The translations under genes and the position numbers were made by a program. Under the pieces are notes generated by a model, which was not told the DNA's origin, ran no database searches, and saw only the letters and a list, made by a program, of their open reading frames with translations. Positions 52,497 to 59,452 of a stretch of DNA of 60,472 nt are shown piece after piece (the stretch's first letter is position 1; every line of letters starts with the position of its first letter). Source of the stretch: an uncultured Campylobacter sp. GTDB lineage: Bacteria > Campylobacterota > Campylobacteria > Campylobacterales > Campylobacteraceae. The DNA lies in assembly GCF_938041645.1 (NCBI RefSeq), contig NZ_CALIST010000011.1:1-60472 (forward strand). The letters are read 5' to 3'.

Positions 52497-53766
52497 TTAC
52501 AAGCCCCAAATTTGAGATGCTAAGCGTCAGAAAGAGCCCGATCGCGATGCAGATGATCAAAAGCCCGGTGTTTAGCCCTCTGCTGATGCCTACGAGCATA
52601 TTTTCGTTTAGGATGTCAAATACCGAGTTGATAAGCCAGACGCCCGGGATCAAAAACAATATGCTCGATCCCACGGCGATGTCGGGCGTGGCGCTAAGCC
52701 CGTAGCGAGCGCCTAGCGAGACGATGAAGGAGACTGCGAACGAAACCGCGATGTATTGGATTTTTAGGTTGATTTTAAGCTTGCTAAGTAGATAGCGGGC
52801 GCAAATTCCAAAAGCCGTAGCCGCAAAAACTAACGCCATCGCACCGCCGTCGCCGCCGAAAAGCTCGCAGAACGCGGCATTTGCGACGCTGAGCAAAACG
52901 AGAGTTTTGGCAAAGCTTTTCTTCTGCGAGGCTAAAATTTCTGCAAATGCGGCTTTGGCGCGCGCAAAAGGGATTTTTTCATCGTAAATTTCCCAGCTAA
53001 GCGCGCTTAGCTCCGAGATCAGATCGAAGCTGATCTGCGCCGCAGCGCCCGTTTTGACGTAGGTGCGGCGGATAGAGTTGTCCGCAGGATCCATCACGCT
53101 GATGATGAAGTGGCGCACAAAGATCATCAGGCTAGCCTCATAGTCGTAAGCGTCCGCTATCCTGCGCACGCAGCGCTCGATGCGCGCGGTGTAAGTGCCG
53201 ATACTAAGCATCTTGGCGGTGTATTCACTAAGAAAATTGGTAAGCTCTTGGATTTGCGGTCTCACCGCTTCTGCTTCTTTTGCTGCCGCCATTTCTGTTG
53301 TCATTATTTCCTCCGCTACCCTTGTAATCTCAATATCGTTTTGCGCTGTTTCTGAGGCCGTTGCAGCTTCTGTTTCCACAGCGGCCGCCGTCGTCTTCGA
53401 TGCCTCTTCGGCGCTCGTTGCGGCGGAATTTTTATTTTTAAAATTTAATGCAGCGGCAGCGCCCATGGCGGAATTCTCGCTATCTAAATTTGATGCGGCG
53501 ACAGCGCTTGTAGCGGTAAAATTTTGATTGTTTAAATTTGGCGTCGTTTCGGAATTTGAGTTATCTAAATTTAGCGCCGAGGCGGAATTTTGCCCGTTTA
53601 AATTTAACGTCTCCGCAGAGCTTTCTTTGTTCAAATTTGAAGCGCCGCAATTTTGCTCTTTTAAAGAATTCTGCTCATCTAAATTTAAATCGCAGTCCGA
53701 GCTTTGCTCGCTTAAATTTAGACTTTCGGCATCCTCGCAAGATTTGCTAAATTTAGAATTTTTCAC
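52489..53766 (-). CDS. Threonine/serine exporter family, YjjP-type half with repeat-rich N-terminus
   Basis: The ThrE N-terminal domain starts only near residue 165 (QELTNFLSEYTAKMLSIGTYTA), followed by ERCVRRIADAY and then five helices to the end. Residues 1-155 are an Asn/Ser/Glu/Ala-rich, repeat-encoded extension with LN or LD about every 11 residues (LNLSEQSSDCD, LNKESSAET, LNGQNSASA). Family members of about 250 residues lack this. The start is a GTG preceded by GAGGTAAGC. An internal start near MTTEMAAAKEAEAV would give a normal-length protein. It overlaps yjjB by eight bases. Confidence 0.85.
   Translation of the reverse strand: MKNSKFSKSCEDAESLNLSEQSSDCDLNLDEQNSLKEQNCGASNLNKESSAETLNLNGQNSASALNLDNSNSETTPNLNNQNFTATSAVAASNLDSENSAMGAAAALNFKNKNSAATSAEEASKTTAAAVETEAATASETAQNDIEITRVAEEIMTTEMAAAKEAEAVRPQIQELTNFLSEYTAKMLSIGTYTARIERCVRRIADAYDYEASLMIFVRHFIISVMDPADNSIRRTYVKTGAAAQISFDLISELSALSWEIYDEKIPFARAKAAFAEILASQKKSFAKTLVLLSVANAAFCELFGGDGGAMALVFAATAFGICARYLLSKLKINLKIQYIAVSFAVSFIVSLGARYGLSATPDIAVGSSILFLIPGVWLINSVFDILNENMLVGISRGLNTGLLIICIAIGLFLTLSISNLGLVNV
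53485..53722 (-). repeat. 33-bp repeat array inside the YjjP-type gene
   Basis: On the plus strand TAAATTT or CAAATTT words start at 53485, 53533, 53566, 53599, 53632, 53680 and 53713; spacings are 48, 33, 33, 33, 48 and 33, all multiples of three. A second GAATTT or equivalent lies midway in most units. Confidence 0.85.
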
Positions 53767-53768
53767 GC

Positions 53769-55151
53769 TTACCTCAGGCTGATGAGATCGAGCGGGTTGA
53801 TGTGGTAGTTCTGCTGCGTCACTTCAAAGGTCAGATCCGAGCCGATGCGCCCGATGATGTAGCCCTTTTTGACGTTGGAGCCGACGCGCACGGTAGGCGG
53901 GATCTGGTTTAGATGCGCGTAGATCGTGTGGATGCCGCCGCTGTGCTCTAGGATCACGACCTTATCGAGCACGGCGGTTTCTTTAGCAAAGACCACTTTG
54001 CCCGGTAGCACCGCTTTAACCTGCGTGTCGCCGCTGTTTGAGCCCAGCACGATATTTTCGTTGAAAAGTTTGATGTTATACACGGGATCGTTGTAGTTGC
54101 CGAATTTTCGCTTCAAATACGCGCCGTTTAAAGGCGCTGTGGTCTTGGCTCCGCTGTATTTTTTAACGCGCGAGGACTGATAGCTCGAGCCGTACTGCTT
54201 GACCTTTTGGTTGATCTTACTTACGCGCTCATCCGCTGGCTCGCTCACTTCGGGCTCGGGCTCGCTAGGCGGCGCAGGCTCGGGCTTGCCCGCCTTTTTG
54301 GCAGCCGCCTTTGCTTTGGCGTACTCTTTTTCGCGTGCCTGGCGCTCCTTTTGCTTCTGCGCTTCAAGCTTTGCTTGGCGCGTCGCTTCCTCCTTCTGCG
54401 CTTTGGCCTTCTCCTCGGCATCGTCGATGATCTTAAGCTCCTGCAGGGTCTTAGATATGGCGTCTTGCTCGTCGTTTATCTTCTCTAGGCGCGCGATGTA
54501 GTCCTCTTTGTCCTTTTTCATCTGCGCGAGCTTCTCTTTTTGGGTGGTTTGCTTGGCGTTGAGATCGGTTTTTTTCTTGTCGTAGCCCGCCATGCTCGCC
54601 TGGATCGATTTGATCTTTTTATTCTGTTCGTTGATAAAATTTTGATTATTTTCGTAGTCTTTGATTAACCCCTTCAGCTCGTCGTTCATAACGACGCCGA
54701 GCCCCTCTAAAATTTCGCTAGCTACGATAGAATCGGGCGTAGTGGTGGAATTTACGTCGGTGATTAGATCAAACGATAGCTCTTGCGAGATCACGCTTAT
54801 GATCTTGCTCTCCAGATCGTTTTGCACGCTAAGAAGCGTGACGTTTTGGCTATTAAGCTTTTCAAGCTCCTGCGCTTCGGCGGCGTATTGATCTTTTAAG
54901 CCCTCTATCGCGTCGCTTAGCTGCTTAATCTCGCCCTCGCGCTTTTTAAAGCCCTCCTGCTCCTTTACGATTTGGCCTGCAATCTCATCGATCTTTTGCG
55001 AGAGCTGCATACCCTCCTTTTGCGAGCTTTTTAGCTCTTGACCCGCTTTGGCGATCTTATCTTTCGTGCTTTGTCCCTTTGCGGGCGCGGCATAAGTAAG
55101 AGCCGCGGCGAGCCCTAGCACAAGAAGCGGCGCTAAAAAAGCCCTTTTCAT
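53769..55151 (-). CDS. Murein hydrolase activator EnvC-like, M23/LytM domain
   Basis: EnvC-type proteins are driven by FtsEX to activate cell-wall amidases at division. The 460-residue protein has a signal peptide, long coiled coils (about residues 25-280, rich in Lys, Glu, Gln), a short Pro/Glu linker (PAPPSEPEPEVSEP) and a C-terminal LytM domain (VVILEHSGGIHTIYAHLNQI; GSNVKKGYIIGRIGS). Catalytic zinc residues look incomplete, as expected of an activator. Its start overlaps the ftsX stop (ATGA). The order rluD, flpA, trmB, ftsE, ftsX, envC is the same in C. jejuni. Confidence 0.93.
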   Translation of the reverse strand: MKRAFLAPLLVLGLAAALTYAAPAKGQSTKDKIAKAGQELKSSQKEGMQLSQKIDEIAGQIVKEQEGFKKREGEIKQLSDAIEGLKDQYAAEAQELEKLNSQNVTLLSVQNDLESKIISVISQELSFDLITDVNSTTTPDSIVASEILEGLGVVMNDELKGLIKDYENNQNFINEQNKKIKSIQASMAGYDKKKTDLNAKQTTQKEKLAQMKKDKEDYIARLEKINDEQDAISKTLQELKIIDDAEEKAKAQKEEATRQAKLEAQKQKERQAREKEYAKAKAAAKKAGKPEPAPPSEPEPEVSEPADERVSKINQKVKQYGSSYQSSRVKKYSGAKTTAPLNGAYLKRKFGNYNDPVYNIKLFNENIVLGSNSGDTQVKAVLPGKVVFAKETAVLDKVVILEHSGGIHTIYAHLNQIPPTVRVGSNVKKGYIIGRIGSDLTFEVTQQNYHINPLDLISLR

Positions 55152-55963
55152 GCTCGTTTATTTCCGATTTGCAGCATCACAAAACTTACCGCGATGATAG
55201 ATAGCGCTAAGGCGACACCCAAAAGAATCAGCGCATCGTAAGGCAGCACTATGGCGGTGCGTAGATCGCCGATACCCTTAAGCGTGGTCGAAAACACCTC
55301 CCAAGAAGGAAGCGCAATGTAAAAGCAGGTCACGATCAGCGTGGCGATGAAGGAGTCTATTATCGCCATTCGGTAGAGTTTGCCGCTTTTTATCAAAAAC
55401 GACGCGCCGAAAAGCTCCATGATCTCGATGCGCTCTTTGTGTTCGTAAACCCAGATACGCATCTGGCGGTGAATTAACATCACGCCTAAAAGCACGATTA
55501 GAAACGCAAAGCCGTAAACGAGGCTTTTTATAAGCAGTAAAATTTTAAAAATTTCATCGTGGGTCTTTTTAAAAATTTCAACCCGCGTAAGCGAGCCGAT
55601 AGATTTTAGATCCTGCTCGATCTTGGCAAGCTGCGCGGCGTCGGGGAAGCTTTCAAGCTTGACGCTATAAAATTTAGGCAAATTTTTACTAAGCTCGGCA
55701 AAGGCGTTTTGTGAAATTTTACCCTTTAGCCGCTCGGTTATGCCCGCTGTGGAAATTTCGCTAATCGAGCTGATCTTCGGTACCGCTTTTTGCGCGTCTT
55801 GCAGGCTGAGCGAGGTTTTGGAGACTAGCACGATGTTGTATTCGTTTTGGATCGAGCGCTCGTAGCTTTTGGTCAGATTGCTCATAAAAATTCCAAACTG
55901 CACCGAAAAAAGCAGCGCGACGAGCGAAAAGATCACGCCGAAATGGGTTTTAATCGATTTCAT
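55148..55963 (-). CDS. ftsX: Cell division protein FtsX
   Basis: FtsX is the membrane subunit of FtsEX. The 271-residue protein has an N-terminal helix (FGVIFSLVALLFSVQFGIFM), a periplasmic domain of about 115 residues that contacts EnvC, and three further helices (near 145, 190 and 240), which is the FtsX topology. It overlaps ftsE by 14 bases and envC by four, so the three are co-translated. Confidence 0.92.
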   Translation of the reverse strand: MKSIKTHFGVIFSLVALLFSVQFGIFMSNLTKSYERSIQNEYNIVLVSKTSLSLQDAQKAVPKISSISEISTAGITERLKGKISQNAFAELSKNLPKFYSVKLESFPDAAQLAKIEQDLKSIGSLTRVEIFKKTHDEIFKILLLIKSLVYGFAFLIVLLGVMLIHRQMRIWVYEHKERIEIMELFGASFLIKSGKLYRMAIIDSFIATLIVTCFYIALPSWEVFSTTLKGIGDLRTAIVLPYDALILLGVALALSIIAVSFVMLQIGNKRA

Positions 55964-56639
55964 TTACTTTAGCGTCCTTAATCTCAAAATGTCGGTGCCT
56001 AAAACGAAGCGTAGAGGGCATTTTATGCGTCACGATAACGACGCAGGCGTTCCACGACTCGCACGCCGAGCGCAGCAAATTCCAAATAATGGCGCTGGAG
56101 TAGTCGTCCAAATTTCCCGTTGGCTCGTCGCACAGCAGCAGGCGCGGATTATGCGCCATCGCACGCGCTAAAGCCACGCGCTGCTGCTCGCCGCCGCTAA
56201 GCTCGAGCGGATACTTACCCATCTTGTGCCCGAGCTCGACGTGGCGCAGTAGCTTTTTGGCTTGGTCTTGGCAGACCTGCTGATTGTAGCCCATTATCAT
56301 TAACGGAAGCATTATATTGCGCTCGATCGTCCATTCGTTGATCAGGCGGTAGTTTTGAAAGATAATGCCGATGCGCTGGCGCAGGGTGCGCAGATCGGAG
56401 TTTGTGATGCCTTTTAGATCGCACAGGCAGACGTTCAGCTCGCCGCCGATGATGTCGATGCCGCCGTAGAAGGACTTAAGCAGCGTGGATTTGCCGCTGC
56501 CGCTCTTGCCCGTGATGATGACGAAGTCCTTCGCGCCGATGCCGAAACTCGCGTCTTGGATGACCGCGCCCGCCTTTTCGTAGCCCAGCGTGAGGCCCGC
56601 TGCGGTGATGATGTTGTAATCGTCCGTTATCTCTGCCAT
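55950..56639 (-). CDS. ftsE: Cell division ATP-binding protein FtsE
   Basis: FtsE is the ATPase of FtsEX. The 229-residue protein has Walker A GKSGSGKST, the ABC signature LSGGEQQRVALARAM, Walker B LLLCDEPTGNLD and the switch His in VTHK. The ATG at 56639 is the family-like start (MAEITDDYN). The open frame extends into trmB in another frame and is ignored. It overlaps the trmB end by 13 bases. Confidence 0.95.
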   Translation of the reverse strand: MAEITDDYNIITAAGLTLGYEKAGAVIQDASFGIGAKDFVIITGKSGSGKSTLLKSFYGGIDIIGGELNVCLCDLKGITNSDLRTLRQRIGIIFQNYRLINEWTIERNIMLPLMIMGYNQQVCQDQAKKLLRHVELGHKMGKYPLELSGGEQQRVALARAMAHNPRLLLCDEPTGNLDDYSSAIIWNLLRSACESWNACVVIVTHKMPSTLRFRHRHFEIKDAKVNEID

Positions 56640-58783
56640 TGTGAAAATATCTCCGAAATTTTTTGATGTGCCGCGTGGTTTTCGCGCGTAGGAAGCGGGC
56701 GGCGGATGAAGTAGCGCGTACCGCTTGCGTTTGCGCGGATAAAACACTGCTGCGGAAAGTCGAATGCCCCGAGCGAAAGCAGGATTAGCACGTCTTGCGG
56801 CTCTGCTGTGCACGGCTTGCTTTGCTGTTGCGGCTCGGTGTAGCTTGGTTCACTTTGTCGTTTATCTTGCCGCTCGGCACGATTTAATTTGCCTTGGTGT
56901 TTGGCTTGTAGCTCGGCTCGCTTCGGCTCGCTTCGGTACCCGACTTGCGACTTGATAGAGTTTGACTTATTTTGTAATTCTGCTTGCGGCTCGACAGCGT
57001 GGTTTAGCTCGTTTTTTAGTTCGGCTTGCGGCTCATTTTTGCAAGATGCGGCGCTTGCTTTTTTTAGAATTTGTGTAACGTTTGCTTCGTCTGTGCGGGT
57101 CGCATTCGGCGTGGCGCTCTCTTCTATCGCACGGGTTGCCGCGAATGAGCCATCCAAATTCAGCACATTGCTTGCATCTATTACACTGATCGTTGCAGGT
57201 GTAGTTCTTGCACCTGTCGCGTCGATAGCTGCAAGCGCACCCTCCGTGCCGCTAGAATTTAGCGCGTTGCTTGCGTCGATTGTTGCGAGCGGGTCATTTG
57301 CGTTTAGTGTATCGCTTGCGGCCGCGGCGCTGTTTATCTGCGTGCCTTGCTTTGTTACGATCTGCTCGCAGGCTAAAGCGCGATTTTCGCCAGGGGCAGT
57401 GCGGCTAAATTTAGCGCTTACTGCGATGGGAACATCGCCCGTTAAATTTACGTCGTTTGAGCTCAAGCAATTTTGATTTAAATTTACGCTCTCTTTTACG
57501 CCCGCTTCATCCGCGCGGTTTGTATTTGGCGCGGCGCTCGCTTTTTTTAGAATTTGCGTAGCATTCGCGCAAGTTGAAATTTTATCGCCCGCCGCCGTAG
57601 CTGAAATTTTGCCGCAGTCTGACGAAATTTCATCCACGCTTACTTGCTCGGTCAAATTTTTGTCGCGCGTCGCGTCTAAATTTATAACCTCGTCGTTTAT
57701 AGCTTCGCCCGCGCCGCTTAAATTTACGCCGCGCTCCGCGCAAGCTCCGTCCGCGTCCAAGCTTTTTTGCGCGTCAAAGTAAAAAATTTCCTCAAAATGC
57801 ACGAAAAAACCCTCGCCTTTGAAGGTGAAATTTTTAAAATTCTGCGCTATCTTCGCCGCGTCAAATTTTAAAAATTCCATCTCAAACCGCTGCGGCTCAG
57901 CCTGGCCCGCGGTTTTGTTCTCATAGATCAGATCGTAGATATCCTTATCCATTTTGCGCCATCTATCCTCGTATTTGCTCGCTACGGCGGCGTCGCGGTT
58001 TTTGAAGTACGAAATTTCGCCCGCTTTGCGCTGCACGTAGGGCGAGAGCTTTTGCATCGCGTAGAGGAAGTACTCCTCACTATCGGTGCGAAGCTCGAAG
58101 CGACCGCCGAGCTCGAGCGTGCGTGCGATCTGCGAGGCGAACTCGTCGCTTATGACGCGGCGGTGCGGTGCGTCGTCCCACGGCACGGGGAAGTGCAAAA
58201 ACACGCGCTGCAGGCAGCCCGCGGGAAGTAGGCTCAGCAAAACCCGCGCGTCGGTGGCAATAAGCGCAATGTTTTGCAGCCCCTCGCGGATCGCTAGCTT
58301 TGCGACCTGCTCGATTGCTGGCTTGTAAATTTCGATACCGATTAGCAGCGCGTCTTGATTTGAGCGCGCTTGATGAAGCAGGTGTCTGCCCGAGCCGAAG
58401 CCGATCTCGATGAAAATTTTATTAAATTTAGAGCTTTTTACGAGGGATAAAATTTCATTCTCGTCCAAAATCAGCGGCGTTTTTTCGGTAAGCGAGCTGT
58501 CTTTGTAGGCAAACGCCTGCGAGATGATCCGCCCGCAGAAGCGCTCTTTAAAAATTTCGAGCGCTCGTTGCAGATGACCGATCTTGGCGGGCTTTGTGAT
58601 CTTTTCGCCTTTTACTATCACTTTGTCGCCGCTGGGCTTCAGGGTGATAAAAAACTCGCTATCAAAGCTCTTAGTTCGCACGAGCGTTAAATTTCTGCCG
58701 CGCGCCGTTTCTAAAAATTCGGTCTCGCCAAGCTTAATCGGCAGCCGCGGCAGGCTCACGCTGCGGGTTATGAAATTCGGCAA
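56627..58783 (-). CDS. trmB: tRNA (guanine-46-N7)-methyltransferase with a ~320-residue repeat insertion
   Basis: TrmB methylates G46 of tRNAs using SAM. Residues about 1-340 match the Campylobacter enzyme: IEIGFGSGRHLL (SAM site, 125-136), LIGIEIYKPA, VFLHFPVPWDDAPH (196-209) and LRTDSEEYF. The final 57 residues (DVLILLSLGAFDFPQQCFIR to the end) look like the normal C-terminal domain. Between them, about residues 342-661 are low-complexity repeats (for example TQILKKASAA twice, IDASNALN/IDASNVLN, EPQAELQNK). I recall about 390 residues in C. jejuni, and 718 minus 320 fits that. The start is TTG. The frame is kept throughout, so the gene is probably still functional. Confidence 0.92.
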   Translation of the reverse strand: MPNFITRSVSLPRLPIKLGETEFLETARGRNLTLVRTKSFDSEFFITLKPSGDKVIVKGEKITKPAKIGHLQRALEIFKERFCGRIISQAFAYKDSSLTEKTPLILDENEILSLVKSSKFNKIFIEIGFGSGRHLLHQARSNQDALLIGIEIYKPAIEQVAKLAIREGLQNIALIATDARVLLSLLPAGCLQRVFLHFPVPWDDAPHRRVISDEFASQIARTLELGGRFELRTDSEEYFLYAMQKLSPYVQRKAGEISYFKNRDAAVASKYEDRWRKMDKDIYDLIYENKTAGQAEPQRFEMEFLKFDAAKIAQNFKNFTFKGEGFFVHFEEIFYFDAQKSLDADGACAERGVNLSGAGEAINDEVINLDATRDKNLTEQVSVDEISSDCGKISATAAGDKISTCANATQILKKASAAPNTNRADEAGVKESVNLNQNCLSSNDVNLTGDVPIAVSAKFSRTAPGENRALACEQIVTKQGTQINSAAAASDTLNANDPLATIDASNALNSSGTEGALAAIDATGARTTPATISVIDASNVLNLDGSFAATRAIEESATPNATRTDEANVTQILKKASAASCKNEPQAELKNELNHAVEPQAELQNKSNSIKSQVGYRSEPKRAELQAKHQGKLNRAERQDKRQSEPSYTEPQQQSKPCTAEPQDVLILLSLGAFDFPQQCFIRANASGTRYFIRRPLPTRENHAAHQKISEIFSQWQR
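56800..57760 (-). repeat. Composite repeat insertion inside trmB
   Basis: Several repeat blocks are joined in frame. One is Glu/Gln/Lys-rich (plus strand about 56800-57045). A duplicated segment with TTTTTTTAGAATTTG occurs near 57060 and 57545, each next to a GCTTCRTCYGYGCGG phrase. An IDAS block lies near 57170-57310, and AAATTTA-cored units lie near 57410-57720. Confidence 0.75.
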
Positions 58784-58786
58784 GCT

Positions 58787-59452
58787 TTATTCTGCCTGCG
58801 CTGCGGCAATGACTGCACTAGGCTTGGACAGCTCTCCGTTTTCGGTTTTGACGGTGATGCGGTATTCGTATCCTTCGCCGTAATCGATATTGTCGATATA
58901 CTCAGCACTAAGTCTGCCGCGAACCTCTTTAATCGTGCTCCACGACTCGCCTCCCTTAGGACGGCGCTCTATTAGATAGGAGCTTACGCGAAGATCCGGA
59001 TGCGGGCGCCAGATGATCTTAACGCGGCCCGGAAGTCCGTAGATCGCCTGCGCAAACGGCACGGACTCTAGCATTTTCGCAGTGCTTGCGATAGCGACCG
59101 GAGAAGGAGCCGAAACGCCCTTGGCGCCGTATGTGCGCACCGTGTATTTATACGAAGTGCCCGGCTGCAGCCTCGTATCTACGTAGTGGGTGGAGTATGG
59201 ATCTGCGATGGTGGCGATCTTTTTGGCTTCGCCGCCGCTTGCGGGCGCGCGATAAACTATAAAGCCCAATACGGCGGTATTTGAGTCGTATCTAGGCCAC
59301 TCAAGCCCGATCTCATCGTCGCTCGTGATCGTCCTGATCCCCTCTACGCGCGGCAGGCTCTCGTCGCTTGCGCTAGGCGCGCTAGACATAGCGCAGCCAC
59401 CCGCTAATATCGCTAAAGTAGCGCTCAACGTTAGTCGGTAAAATTTTTTCAT
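58787..59452 (-). CDS. flpA: Fibronectin type III lipoprotein FlpA
   Basis: In C. jejuni the protein at this position (FlpA) is a surface lipoprotein that binds host fibronectin. Here it has a lipoprotein signal (MKKFYRLTLSATLAILAGGC, with Cys next to the lipobox) and two fibronectin III domains (about residues 35-115 and 120-215: EIGLEWPRYDSNTAVLGFIV; YKYTVRTYGAKG; RVKIIWRPHPDLRVSSYLIE). I use the ATG at 59452, nine bases after AAAGGA. The beginning overlaps the end of rluD by 71 bases. Adhesin function is inferred from the C. jejuni protein. Confidence 0.88.
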   Translation of the reverse strand: MKKFYRLTLSATLAILAGGCAMSSAPSASDESLPRVEGIRTITSDDEIGLEWPRYDSNTAVLGFIVYRAPASGGEAKKIATIADPYSTHYVDTRLQPGTSYKYTVRTYGAKGVSAPSPVAIASTAKMLESVPFAQAIYGLPGRVKIIWRPHPDLRVSSYLIERRPKGGESWSTIKEVRGRLSAEYIDNIDYGEGYEYRITVKTENGELSKPSAVIAAAQAE

